Made by a program: the position numbers and the translations under genes. From Conus ventricosus (taxonomy: Eukaryota; Mollusca; Gastropoda; Neogastropoda; Conidae), in the NCBI GenBank assembly GCA_018398815.1, contig CM031622.1:17637058-17701057 (forward strand): a DNA stretch of 64,000 nt, given 5' to 3'. Positions 33,612 to 45,096 of this stretch are shown here, piece after piece. Numbering within the stretch: position 1 is the first letter of the stretch; each line of letters opens with the position of its first letter. Under the pieces are notes generated by a model, which had not been told where the DNA came from, searched no databases, and saw only the letters and a list, made by a program, of their open reading frames with translations.

Positions 33612-34531
33612 TCAATGAACGTCCGTTTCACCAGCATAAACTGTCTTATTACACCGTTTACACAACAGAGCATATATCAAATTTCTATCCGCACATGTCA
33701 CGTTACTCATAACATTGTGCGAAGATTTCTGCTTTGTGTCCAACACTGTTGAAGTTACTAGTGAAGAACAGGTGTCACAATCACAAATTTCTGCTTTTCC
33801 CTTCACTGCTCTTTCAGTTTTCTGGTGAACCAACGTATCACATAAATTTTTATCCCGTCTGTATGCAGGCATTGGTAGTCTTTGGAATACTTTGCGCATG
33901 TATTCTGACTTATAGAGCGTATCACTATGTCTCTTTAGTACAGCTTGTACATCTGGCAACAATCTTGAAAATGTCAACACTAGTGGTACTCTTTCAGTGT
34001 TTCCTTTCTTTTTTTTCTGAAGAAGTCGGTTCCTATCTATGTTATCAACTGTTTTCAACTGACCTTCTATGAGTTTGCTGCTATAGCCACGTTTGCGCAA
34101 CTGGTTCTTAAGTTCAGATCTGTGTTTTAGATAGTCCTCATCCTTTTCACAGATTCTTCTCAACCTAACACCCAAACCATATGCTAGAGATTTTTTTGTA
34201 TGTGGGGGATGGCAAGAATCCTGCCTGAGGTATAATGTTTATCACTATCTTTCTTGAACAGATCTGTGTAGACATGGCCATTCTCTAACTTAACCAGAGT
34301 GTCAAGGAATTCAATTTGTTCTTTACTCCATCGTAGAGTGATTTTTATGTTGGTATGTATGGTGTTGGCATAATCTGTGAAACGTAAAAGGGAGTCAAGG
34401 TCCCATTTGCGCATTCCAAATGCCAAACCCATCATCAATGTAACGTTTGTAGAAATAAGGTTTCTGTTCAAACTCCAAAAGCTTCTCATCCACTTCCGCA
34501 TGTATGTACAAGCAACATGTAGTGTTGGCAA
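33612..34531 (-). pseudogene. PLE reverse transcriptase end and GIY-YIG endonuclease start
   Basis: Two minus-strand frames: 34531-34184 (with LAFGMRKWDLDSLLRFTDYA, then KEQIEFLDTLVKLENGHVYTD) and 34175-33612 (with LLPDVQAVLKRHSD, then CADRNLIYALLCKRCNKTVY and AGETD). The first resembles the end of the PLE RT domain (the FLDT-type motif). The second ends in a GIY-YIG-like start (LIYALLC plus the Y-AGET strand), the endonuclease that characterises PLEs. The upstream RT palm is absent, so the copy is 5'-truncated. The ORF is cut at 33594 by the hAT insertion and resumes at 30440. Confidence 0.75.
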
Positions 34532-35123
34532 AAGCTTACAGTGAAAGCAAAAGCTTCAGACTTATTGCTGAAGAAAAATGGATAAGGACATTGGATACAA
34601 GGGTGCCAAATGGATGTAATGTTAAGACAAATTTGTAACAACCCTATCCAGATTTACCTGTAAACAACATTGATGAATTGCAGGAAATTTATATATATTT
34701 TTCAGGTGACAGTTCTTGTATGCCATGCACAGTCACAGACAGGACTATGGTCGCAGTTTCATTGTGATTTATGAAGCGTGTTGTTATGTTTTGGAGTACA
34801 TTGGTTACTGTATAAACTACACACAGACACACACACAACTTGCACCCCTTCCTCCCCCCACCTCCCCCCCCCCTTTTTTTTTTTTTTTTGTTCCCTTGTT
34901 GATGACATCACACATTATGATGTCAGAAATTGCGTAAGATATTTATGACGTCAATTCTTTGCCCTGACCAGCCCACAAAGAGGACATTAACTAGTTGCAT
35001 TGTTTTTGTTTTTTTTCTCTTGAAAAAGGCCACGTGGCCGAAAATTAGATGAGTGGTATTGTGATTTTTCTATACTGTTTTCTTCCCTTTGGAGGACTAT
35101 GCTTTTGTGTCTAAAGTGTGTCT

Positions 35124-37159
35124 GTCGTGGGGTTTTGAAGTTTATATTTTGATTCCCAAATGCTATAGGGTTAAGCCAGGATGCTGTTAAGGGTTGAACC
35201 ACAGACTTTGTGAAAACTTGGGATACAAGTTCAGAGCTCTGATTACGTGATCATTGCCTGTTTCTTTGTTGAAGGGTACATCTTCAAGAATTTATTACAG
35301 TATCCTTTGTGAATTTCTTTAAACTAAATTCTGAATAGAATGAGTCTTTGCAATTGATTGTTTTTGTAGCATTTAACTTCTAAGGATTTTGATTATCTTT
35401 CTTTATGTTTTAAGAAATCTATCATGAATTAAGTGGAATAGCATGTGCTATCGCACAACCTAGCCTTGCTGTTGTAAGGATGTCAGTAGTTTTCCATGTG
35501 CAGTGTTTGTGGTAAGCTTTAACATGGCAAGATGATAGATGTTAATCAATTAATGATCTTTCACCAGCTTCAACCCTTTAAGTTATTGAATTCAGGGTCA
35601 GAGGTCTGATGCAGAGGTGAACAGCTACAACAACAGAAAAACTAGACCAACATGTACGCTAGACTGAATCTTCCTTCCAGTCTGAACCAAAAGTCTTGGT
35701 TTTGGGATTGCTGGTAACGAGAGCTAAAAATCATAGTAAAAAAAGTGTTTTAAATCACATAGAAATGGAAGTTTAGTATCCTTTGAAGCTTAAAAATCAT
35801 GTAGCAAAAATTGTGAAGAGGGTAAGAATATGTATTATATTTTTCAAGGTCTGACCAACAGATTGCGGGGGTATACACACAAAACTCCACTCCCTTTGTT
35901 GGGTAGATGGGATTAATACTTGCCTGTCCATATAGGGAGTGTCCGCAGGAGAATCAGTCCGCTAGGAGAAAGACGCAGAAGAAGAAGAACAGAATTTGAT
36001 TAATCAAGTCCATCAGATTCACATTCACAAGACATGAATTATTTATGCCACAGGCCACAAAACAAGTAATTCACAGTTGTTTGCGAACACATACTTGATT
36101 AATGAAAATAGTGGCGATGGCTTCTTTCCACAGCATGTTCTGTTCAGGACCATGAAATTAATAATCATACTCCCTGTGAAAGCTTCCACCAAATCTGAGC
36201 ATGAAAGTGTCATGTGTTATAGATCGCACTGAAATGGAGGTACAATACTTTGAAAGCTGAAAGACACAAAGAGAAAACTGCAGAAAAAAAGGTATGAACA
36301 CATATTAGGTTATTTGCAGAGGACTGAGAACCAGCAGTGGGAGTATGCGGTCGGAACAAAATTTCTACAGTTCCATCAGACACAAAATACTTAAATTATT
36401 TCCTGCCAGAAGCCAGAAAAAACGTTGGCTAACAAATCATTAATATAGACATCAGTAGATCAGTAGATGAAAACAATTTGGCCTCTGACCGTGATAGTAT
36501 GCTCCCTTGAAAACTTCCTCCTCGTCTGATGTGAAAGTGTCCTCCGTAACAATAATTTTGAAACAACTTTTGAAACATCCCCTGTTGCTTGTAATGGTAA
36601 AAAGACATATCCTCCCTTGTAATGGTAAGAAGACATAATCATCCTCCCTCCCTCCCCCATCCCCTCTCCGCCCTTACTCATCCCAAGGTTGGCACATTCA
36701 GTTCAATCCATGTTGTTTTCTGTGTAGAGGAAATTATCACTGGCTTTCTCCCTCCCCCTCTGGCTTTTAAAAATGTGCAGCGAATTTATTCCCATGTAAA
36801 CCTTGCTGGAGGAGTAATTATCACAAGTTTTATCAAAAGGGTATGAATATTCCTTACTCCGAGGTGGATCTAAAACACTAAAATCTCCATGATGGCAGTG
36901 TAAGCAAAACTTTTGGCAAAGGAAAAAATATACTCGATGCTTTGGAAATCATTGCTAGAGATTTGATTAGCTATACCCACATTTTTCTGGAAAAATAGCT
37001 TCACCTGAGATGTATCTGGAACACTGAAAAAGTTAGGCCAGAGATCTATGGTCAAGTCACAAAATGAGTGTATAGAATAATAGAAAATGAACAGAAGCAT
37101 GGTTCAAGCTGAACTGTTCAGACTATTTTGTCTTTTCAAAGTCATGTTAAATGGTGGTG

Positions 37160-37214
<55 letters not shown>

Positions 37215-37284
37215 CGCGCACGCTCCAATGTTTCAGTTTTTTGGTATGTTTATATTCAAAATAATGCATTCTCTCTTGTGACAG
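35124..37284. other. PI4KB intron 1 after the nested insertion
   Basis: AT-rich intronic DNA with a partial SINE-like unit at 35872-35990 and a (TG)n/(CG)n microsatellite at 37157-37221. No exon recognised. Confidence 0.5.
35872..35990 (+). repeat. SINE-like dispersed repeat, copy 3 (right part)
   Basis: CACACAAAACTCCACTCCCT, later TATAGGGAGTGTCCGCAGGA, then an AAGAAGAAGAA tail. This matches the right half of the unit at 5478-5617, with an additional segment (GATGGGATTAATACTTGCCT) in the middle. Confidence 0.55.
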
Positions 37285-37401
37285 GCAATCGAATGTTTAG
37301 CTTTTACGAAGAAGAGACAGATTTCTATCTGCCCCAGCTGCTCAACATGTACATCCATATGCATGATGTGGCCGAGGCTATCCATCCCTATCTCTGCACA
37401 G
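37285..37401 (+). CDS. PI4KB: PI4KB exon: helical domain
   Basis: The acceptor is CTTGTGACAG and the donor GTAGTG. In phase with the previous exon it reads [20 protein letters not shown], then [19 protein letters not shown], near-identical to the vertebrate helical-domain segment [14 protein letters not shown]. This region of PI4KB forms part of the helical domain that contacts Rab11 in vertebrates. The exon ends in phase 1, but the following exon needs phase 2, so one base seems to be missing at the exon end. A final Arg codon split across the junction would fit the conserved R before CRQS. Confidence 0.93.
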
Positions 37402-37749
37402 GTAGTGTGTTTTTTTCTTAAGATTTATAGCCAAGTACTGCTGTGCTATGTGGTGGTTTTCTTCTTAATAAATTTGTATACGTCTGTCAGTGTGTGCGTG
37501 TGCGCGTGTGTGTGAATGACAGGATCTTTTATGTGATATCTCATGCTGTTTTGAACTAAGATGGTGGAAAGGAGTAAAAATGGTCATGGGAACTAAATAG
37601 AGAAAAAATTGATCACGGTTTCAAATCTCAAATACGAGAATGAACATTTAAAACTAACTGAATTAAATCTAACTGTAAAGTAAGTTGAATGTATACATAA
37701 TGTTCATGATATTATTTTTCTAAATCTGAATAAAAAGCCCATGGTTTGC

Positions 37750-38740
37750 CAGTGTGTGTGTGTGCGTGTGCGTGTGTGTGTGTGTGCACATGTGTGAGTG
37801 TATGTGAGCACACATGTGTGAGTGTGTGTGAGCACACATGTGTGAGTGTGTGTGAGCACACATGTGTGTGTGTGAGCACACATGTGTGAGCACACATGTG
37901 TGAGTGTGTGTGAGCACACATGTGTGAGTGTGTGTGAGCACACAACACACATGTGTGAGTGTGTGTGAGCACACATGTGTGAGTGTGTGTGTAGCACACA
38001 TGTGTGAGTGTGTGTGAGCACACATGTGTGAGTGAGTGTGAGCACACATGTGTGAGTGTGTGTGAGCACACATGTGTGAGTGTGTGTGAGCACACATGCG
38101 TGAGTGTGTGTGTGCACATGTGTGAGTGTGTGTGAGCACACATGTGTGAGTGTGTGTGTGCACATGTGTGAGTGTGTGTGAGCACACATGTGTGAGTGTG
38201 TGTGTGCACATGTGTGAGTGTGTGTGAGCACACATGTGTGAGTGTGTGTGAGCACACATGTGTGAGTGTGTGTGAGCACACATGTGCGAGTGTGTGTGAG
38301 CACACATGTGTGAGTGTGTGTGAGCACACATGTGTGAGTGTGACTGTGTGAGCACACATGTGTGAGTGTGACTGTGTGAGCACACATGTGTGAGTGTGTG
38401 TGAGCACACATGTGTGGGGTTGAGCACACATGTGTGAGTGTGTGTGAGCGCACATGTGTGAGAGCACACATGTGTGAGTGTGTGTGTGTGTGCACATGTG
38501 TGAGTGTGTGTGTGCACATGTGTGAGTGTGTGTGAGCACACATGTGTGAGTGTGTGTGTGTGCACATGTGTGAGTGTGTGTGAGCCACATGTGTGAGTGT
38601 GTGTGAGCACACATGTGTGAGTGTGTGTGAGCACACATGTGTGAGTGTGTGTGAGCACACATGTGTGAGTGTGTGTGAGCACACATGTGTGAGTGTGTGT
38701 GTGTGTGCACATGTGTGAGTGTGTGTGCGCTCATGCATGC
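37750..38740. repeat. 24-bp TG-rich minisatellite
   Basis: About 40 copies of GTGTGAGCACACATGTGTGA and GTGT with length variants. Each unit contains the 12-bp palindrome CACACATGTGTG. Frames of 330-367 codons on the minus strand (HTHTCVLTHTH) are by-products of the repeat. Confidence 0.97.
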
Positions 38741-40467
38741 TTGTGTATGCACCACAACACAGCCTAGGAGTCTTTCTGCCTTCTCTCTCTTCTCCCATGG
38801 CCTCCAATGTGAGTCAGGTCATTGGGTACTTCACTGAAGAATAGTTCACCAGGTTCCTCCAGTTCTGTCAGGCCTGGGTCTTTGCAAACATTTTCATGTC
38901 CACTCTGCAGTGTTGTCAGTCCATAATTTTTTCTGTCTTCTTCTCCATCTCTCTCCTTTAACAGTTCCGGGGAGGATTGTTTTAGCACTACTATTGGATC
39001 TTGTTACATGGCCATACTATCGTAGTTTTCTTTTGCCAACTGATGTCAGTAGATTTGCCAGATGTACAGTCATATGTACTACCCCTGTCTGATGGCTTGA
39101 CGCACATGGCGATTGGTGATCTTATCTGTATATCTGATGTTTTGTATCATGTGGTAACATCTCATTTCCAGGGTTTTTGGATTCTTCTTTCCAGATCTGC
39201 TGTTAAATGTGCCCCATCTCTCAGATGTGTATGGGAAGATCAAATGTGGTGGGGACAGGGGGAGTCTCTCTCTCTTTCTTTCTCTCTCTGTCTCTCTCTC
39301 GCTCAGAAGTGTCACTGTGTATGTGCACACCAGGTTGTTCATCTGCTGGTGTAAATACTGGTCAGTTTAATTCCCTATCCAGACCCTTCACTTCAAAGAC
39401 CTTTTTTTGTGACATTTTAGAAGTTGTATAACTTCACAGTGCAGAATTTCTGTACATCTTTCGTGATTTCGATTACTTTCTCTGTTATCACATGTGTGTA
39501 TATTCTTGCCGTGTTCAGTAGGTACAGTAACCAGCCACAACTGGTAAAATAGTGTTTTTGAGGAATGTAAATTTTGTTAGAAATCAAGCTGCCAGCTTCA
39601 ATCACTACTTGGATTTTGACAGGACTGGCTGACATGGAACTGAAAGCAAATGTTTTATTGTGGCTGTGGTCTTGTTGCAGTGAATTCCTGTCAACTGAAG
39701 TGAATACTTACCAAAATTGTTTTGTTTGGCACTGATTGCCTCATCAGTGACTAGTACACTCATGCAGAACCAGCAAAATTGTCCACAACAGGTTTTGAGC
39801 CTTGCCTAGAATGGCTAAATTTTGATCCTTTGATGGAAAATTAAAATTTCAGCAGGATGAAGGAAATAATTCCCCTGCTGACCAGATGATAATGAAGGCG
39901 AACTTGTGACTTGTCTGCCCATTCCCTGGTCGATGAACTTGTGACTTGTCTGCCCATTCCCTGGTCGATGAACTTGTGACTTGTCTGCCCATTCCCTAGT
40001 CGGCCAGTTGGCGATAAGATTTTTAAAAAGATTTATTTTTGACTCATTGTGTATATGGCTCATGCTAAAATTCAGAAATTTCACAAGGGTCTGTGGTAAT
40101 GCACTTCATAACAGTCCCATATATGTAAGTGTTCACAGGTGTAGGTGATGTCCTGCTTAAGTATAATGAGGACAGTCACTGTTGAACACCAACAAAGTGA
40201 CTGGGCAGGGTGCAGTGCATCCTTTGGTGTGTGGCCTCCTGGTGATTTGATAATGATTACTGCCACTGAGTGGACTGCCTGGGGCTGCAGCAGAGCAGAT
40301 CTGGTCATGGCAGTGTAGGGAGAGCCAGAATTAGCTGTGTTGGAGTAAAGCCACTAAGATAACAGAAGAGAAAAGAATGTTCGTGGGTGCTTTTAACATG
40401 CTCTTTTATCAAGTCATATGTTGTGCATACTGTCCCAGCTCAGTGAGTACTGTTGTGGTTTTTGCAG
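38741..40467. other. PI4KB intron 2, right part
   Basis: Contains a C/T-rich microsatellite at 39266-39303 and a 35-bp tandem repeat with three copies at about 39898-40002 (GAACTTGTGACTTGTCTGCC unit). No exon recognised. Confidence 0.5.
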
Positions 40468-40602
40468 GTGTCGAAACAGTGTGGAATTTTCTGTCAGCGC
40501 TGCCTGGATACTGGAAGCATTCTCTGCTGAAAGCTTGAAACCTAACTGGAAGAACTCACAAGGAGTCAAGTTGAAAAACATGATTTTGGGAGAAGAGCTC
40601 AG
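40468..40602 (+). CDS. PI4KB: PI4KB exon: helical domain, second part
   Basis: The acceptor TTTTTGCAG precedes CRNSVEFSVSAAWILEAFSA, then ESLKPNWKNSQGVKLKNMIL, then GEEL, aligning with the vertebrate [20 protein letters not shown] and GTKLRKLILSDEL. The exon ends in phase 2 at the donor GTATTA. The donor is followed only eight bases later by a 28-base C run (40611-40638). The reading frame is intact across the exon; its 5' phase does not match the preceding exon by one base. Confidence 0.9.
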
Positions 40603-40607
40603 GTATT

Positions 40608-40610
<3 letters not shown>

Positions 40611-40638
<28 letters not shown>
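40611..40638. repeat. Poly(C) run next to a PI4KB donor
   Basis: 28 consecutive C, followed by a T-rich run, starting eight bases inside the intron. Confidence 0.97.
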
Positions 40639-41280
40639 TTTTTTTTCTTCTCTTTAAACCCATATGATGCGTCTGAAGAATCAGGGGCATGGACCTCCTT
40701 TTTTGAAGTCTTTCACTCTTAGTTATGGAAAAAATGTGAAAAGTTTAGAGTGAAGTTGTACTCCTAGCTGGTGTGTGAGGGAAGGTAAGAAGGAGTGACA
40801 GTGGGAGAGAATCTTCCAATCAAGTGAAACTGCTTATGTTTTATTGGTAGATGGATTAATCCCCCTCTCCCCCGTTTTTTTTTTTTTTTTAAAGATTGTT
40901 TATGAACGGTTTTTATTCTGTTTGAAGTTCATATCTGCCTTTTCTTTCTTTATGTGTACTTGTGTGCAAATTCCCAATAATTTACTTGCTTTAAAAACAT
41001 GAGATTCAAATTTTATGAAGATCCAGTATATACACAGTCATTTTCATTCAAATTCTTTGTTTAGATCAGTTTTGAACTTATTTGTTCAGCGTAGATTTGT
41101 TATAGGGCAGTCATTTTGATGCAGCTTCTTTATTTAATATATTGTCACTCATTTTGATTGTAATACTTCATTTGATAGAGAATCACGTTAATTCAGATGT
41201 TTTTTTAAATTGAATAGATGATTATTCTGATTCAAAGTCTTCTTTGGAAAGACCACTGTTGATCGTACTTCTGTGGGATG
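40639..41280. other. PI4KB intron 3, left part
   Basis: T-rich DNA with a C/T run at 40861-40890. No feature recognised. Confidence 0.5.
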
Positions 41281-41470
41281 CAGTTATAATAATGATTATT
41301 TATGGCGCTTAATCTTACATAAGCCGAAAGTGCTTACAAATAAAGAAAAGATTGAAGAAAACATAAATGACACTAATAAGAAGAAAAATGTTGCAATCAG
41401 TACCATGCACAGACAAACAAGAGTGCATATTGACACACAAGCACACACAAACACACGTGCGCACGCACGT

Positions 41471-41525
<55 letters not shown>

Positions 41526-41530
41526 ACACA
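41281..41530. repeat. LINE 3'-end-like segment (minus) and (CA)n tract
   Basis: ATAATAATGATTATTTATGG followed by CGCTTAATCTTAC resembles, in reverse, the tail (AAGATTAAGCGC then TTATTATT) of the LINE 3' end at 42010-42085. It is followed by a (CA)n microsatellite at 41470-41525. Confidence 0.5.
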
Positions 41531-41533
41531 CAA

Positions 41534-42085
<552 letters not shown>

Positions 42086-42139
<54 letters not shown>

Positions 42140-42258
42140 CACACGCAATGTCTCACAACAGCACACACAACAGCATGCGCACGCACACAGACAGACAGAC
42201 ACAGAAACACAGAGAGACACACACAGAGAGACACACACACACACAGACACACACACAC

Positions 42259-42311
<53 letters not shown>

Positions 42312-42312
42312 G
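42086..42312. repeat. (CA)n microsatellite block
   Basis: CA repeats with CAGA-rich interruptions at 42150-42240. All reading frames here are repeat artefacts. Confidence 0.97.
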
Positions 42313-42702
42313 AGTCGCAGAATTAATTTGAAGGAGAAGAAAGAACTGTTATTGATAGGTGAAGAGGGTTGTTTTAAGAGATGCCTTGAAGGAAGACAGA
42401 GGGTTTGAACTATGCAAAGATATTGGCAGTTTATTCCAAGAAACTGGACCCTGAAAAGAAAAAGAGCGATCTCCATAGTTTTTGTTCGAAGTCGAGGGAT
42501 TTTGAGCAGAGTGTTAGCAGTAGAAGAAAGCAACTGCCTAGAAGGAACATGGAGATGAAAGAGGTCAGAAAGGTACTCAGCCATTCAGAGATTTAAAGCA
42601 GCGTAAAGACAGTTTGTCATCTATTTATTTTTCGACTGGCAGCCAGTGAAGAGAAAGAAGTAAGGGAGTGACATGAGAAGATCTGAGTTGTCAAAGCTTA
42701 CT
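42313..42702 (-). pseudogene. LINE ORF2 C-terminal fragment, first part
   Basis: The minus strand (42584-42330) reads EYLSDLFHLHVPSRQLLSST, then LKIPRLRTKTMEIALFLFRV, a decayed version of the YLS-LL-x-Y-PSR-LRSS and IPR-x-KT-G-RSF motifs of LINE C-termini. It continues beyond the inserted Rex1-like LINE into 43946-44330. Confidence 0.6.
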
Positions 42703-43731
42703 CTCATTTAAGAAGCCTGGTTCATTTGTTCGCATATTGTTCATTGATTTCTCTTCTGCCTTCAATACTATCCAGCCTCACTTAATGGCCCAAAAACTGT
42801 TGTCCTATGATGTTAATCCTCATCTTGTTCTGTGGATAATTAGTTTCCTTTCAATAGGTCACAGTCTGTTCGATTTCAGCAAGCTATTTCATCTATTTGT
42901 AACACATCTACTGGCTCTCCTCAAGGTACTGTTCTTTCACCTGTGTTGTTTACTCTATACACAAATGATTGTACTGACAATGATGCTACTCCTCTTGTGA
43001 AATATTCTGATGACTCTGCTCTCCAAGATCTGTCAAACTGTCATTCTATGTACTGTGATCGTGTGAATATGTTTGCTGCTTGGTGTGAAGACAATTATCT
43101 CAACCTAAATGTTCAAAAGACAAAAGAATTGCTGATCGATTTTAGGAAAAATCCCCCAGATGTTCCAGACCTTTATATCAGCAGTGAGAAAGTTGAACGT
43201 GTGAGCGAGTATAGATATCTAGGTACAATAATTGATGACAAATTAAATTTTATAGCAAATACTAATTTTATCCACAAGAAATGTCAATCAAGGATCTTTT
43301 GCCTTCAGAAGCTCAGAAGCCTCAATGTAAATAAAAAAGCGCTGCAAGGATTTTACAGATGTTTTATTGAGTCCATCTTAACTTTCTCTTTTATCTGTTG
43401 GTATGGAAGTCTAACTGTGAAGAGCAAGAATGTGTTGAACAAGGTGGTGAAAGTCTGTAGCAAGATTGTGGGCGAGAGACAGAGTAGTTTGAATGTGTTG
43501 TTTGAACAAAGAGCAGTTCGAAAGGCGCAGATGATTGTGAGCGACAGCAGCGTAGTCGTACTATGAACTTTTGCCATCTGGAAGACGTTATAGGACCCCA
43601 AAATTTAGACTGTGCAGAACAAAAAAGAGTTTTATCCCCATGTCCATCCAACTTCTAAACAAATGATTCTATTTACATGTGACGAATGAAAACATTGAGA
43701 ACTTGAACTGACGCGCGTGCACGCGCGCGCG

Positions 43732-43781
<50 letters not shown>

Positions 43782-43945
43782 TGTGTTTTGGTGCATAGTT
43801 TTGTGTTGAAGTGCATAATATAAAATGACATAAATAGAATGCTGTTTTATTGGATATGTAATTGTGTTATGTGTTTTAAAAATCAAAAGACGTTGCCACA
43901 TTGAATTTCACGTTTGTGATAATAAAGTCGTTTGAATTGAAATTG
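42703..43945 (+). mobile_element. Second LINE (Rex1/CR1-like), 5'-truncated, inserted in the previous one
   Basis: Starts at about KKPGSFVRILFIDFSSAFNT (42705), then a frame change, then MLFTLYTNDCTDNDATPLVK with the catalytic YSDDSAL (43000), YLNLNVQKTKELLIDFRKNP (43100), EYRYLGTIIDDKLNF (43210), FIHKKCQSRIFCLQKLRSLN (43270) and FYRCFIESILTFSFICWYGS (43350). Downstream is a (TG)n tract (43733-43782) and a tail of TTGAATTGAAATTGAATTGA at 43932. Because it splits the minus-strand LINE at 42702/43946, it is the younger insertion. The frames are broken near 42920-42960. Confidence 0.8.
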
Positions 43946-44330
43946 AATTGAAGAATCAAACGAGCATCAATGTCTTGTACTTTCTGGAGACGACTGAGAA
44001 GAGTATGGGACAGCCAGCAAGGAGAGAATTACAGTAATCAAGTCTTGATAGAATGAAGGCAGAAACAAGGGTTTTTGTGGCATCAGCAGAGAGAAGATGT
44101 CACATAGAACCAATGCGGCGAAGCTCAAAGTAACAGACATGGCAGACTGTGGAAACATGTTGCTGGAAGGAAAGTACTGAGTCAAGGGTAACACCTGTGA
44201 AGATTGGGTGCGAAGAAGATCATTTCAGTTTTTTCATTGTTGAGCTGAAGTTTAACTGTCATCCAAGATTTTATGTTCATGATACATGACTGTGTGAATT
44301 GGATTGCAGAAGACAGCTGGGGATATCACT
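43946..44330 (-). pseudogene. LINE ORF2 C-terminal fragment, second part
   Basis: The minus strand at about 44035-43970 reads SRLDYCNSLLAGCPILFS in frame, the hallmark SRLDYCNSLL motif upstream of the LINE C-terminal domain. Together with 42313-42702 it makes one minus-strand LINE fragment split by the Rex1-like element. Confidence 0.65.
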
Positions 44331-44344
44331 GGATGTGTAGTGAA

Positions 44345-44860
44345 AAATCAGCAGTTTATTATCATAATAATAAATAGTAAAAGTTTGTATATCACAATTC
44401 TAGTTGAAAACTAAACATAGCGCTTTCATACTCCATTCAGATCCTGATTCATTCACATACAACAGCAATCTTACTACAGAAATTATTGTGTACTCACAAT
44501 GTTGGAAAAGCATTGCTCAAAATGTTTGGCAGAAAAGACACGTTTTTCGCTGTGCTATGAAGACAGGTAAGGTGGACTGGTTTCATAGGATTGGAGGGAG
44601 TGAGTTCCAAACAGTTGGGTCAGCAAAACTGAAGGAACACTCACCAAATGATTATAGATTTCACTTTGGTATCTTCAAGAGTTTATGAGTGGAGAGTATG
44701 TGATGACTGATATGCACAGAGTGTACAGGACAGATATGATGGAAGAGAACCATCAAAGAAATGGAAGGCGAGAGTGGCTAGTTCGGACTGATAACAAAGT
44801 TTAACTGGCAGTCTGTGAAGCACCCTTAGCAGATGTATATGATCTTGTTTTGTTTGCACT
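44345..44860 (-). pseudogene. Another LINE C-terminal fragment
   Basis: The minus strand at about 44845-44690 reads LLRVLHRLPVKLCYQSELAT, then LAFHFFDGSLPSYLSCTLCA, matching the LHWLPV and DGxLPxYLS motifs. The remainder toward 44345 is decayed. It ends about 130 bp before a PI4KB exon. Confidence 0.65.
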
Positions 44861-44989
44861 ATTTGAACATGAAACAGATTTAAACCAGTACTAAGTGATG
44901 CTAAAATAGGGATGAGAAACACCTTAACACATGTTATTCCCTGTGTGTGTGTGTGTGTTGAAGACCAATGACAATACCCAAAGCTGTAG

Positions 44990-45096
44990 GCAACCTGCCG
45001 AGTCCTACAGTCTGGGTCCCCTGCCTCCCTCCCTCTCCACGTCCCCACCTTCTGGCGCCAAGAAGACCCATCATCGCTCACGCTCTGAGGCCACAG
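44990..45096 (+). CDS. PI4KB: PI4KB exon: Ser/Pro-rich linker
   Basis: Reads RQPAESYSLGPLPPSLSTSP, then PSGAKKTHHRSRSEAT, aligning with the vertebrate linker after the helical domain (RELPSLSPAPDTG, then KRTHQRSKSDAT). The chosen acceptor is AAGCTGTAG, which completes the split codon (AG plus G) from the preceding exon. Its pyrimidine tract is poor because a (TG)n run lies just upstream, so other AG sites (after TTGAAG or CCCAAAG) are possible. It ends in phase 1 at the donor GTAGGA. In vertebrates this linker carries regulatory phosphosites and lies before the kinase N-lobe. Confidence 0.85.

Larger units (their letters stand above)
29798..35123. mobile_element. Penelope-like element (PLE) locus with inverted arms and nested insertions
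   Basis: The locus is bounded by the direct repeat CTAAAGTGTGTCT at 29798-29810 and 35111-35123. Inside, the minus strand carries PLE coding sequence (34531-33612 and 30455-30246). The last about 560 bp of the element occur twice in opposite orientation: 29811 to about 30370 (minus) and about 34515-35072 (plus). This head-to-head arrangement of a longer and a 5'-truncated copy is a known PLE insertion form. The element is interrupted by a hAT-type transposon (30446-33588), which itself contains a LINE (about 30935-32788). About 38 bp between 35073 and 35110 are not explained by either arm. Confidence 0.82.

Noticed and set aside
37704..38807. Three overlapping 330-367 codon minus-strand frames (HTHTCVLTHTH)
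   Set aside because: All three frames are open because the 24-bp unit is a multiple of three and lacks stops; pure repeat artefact.
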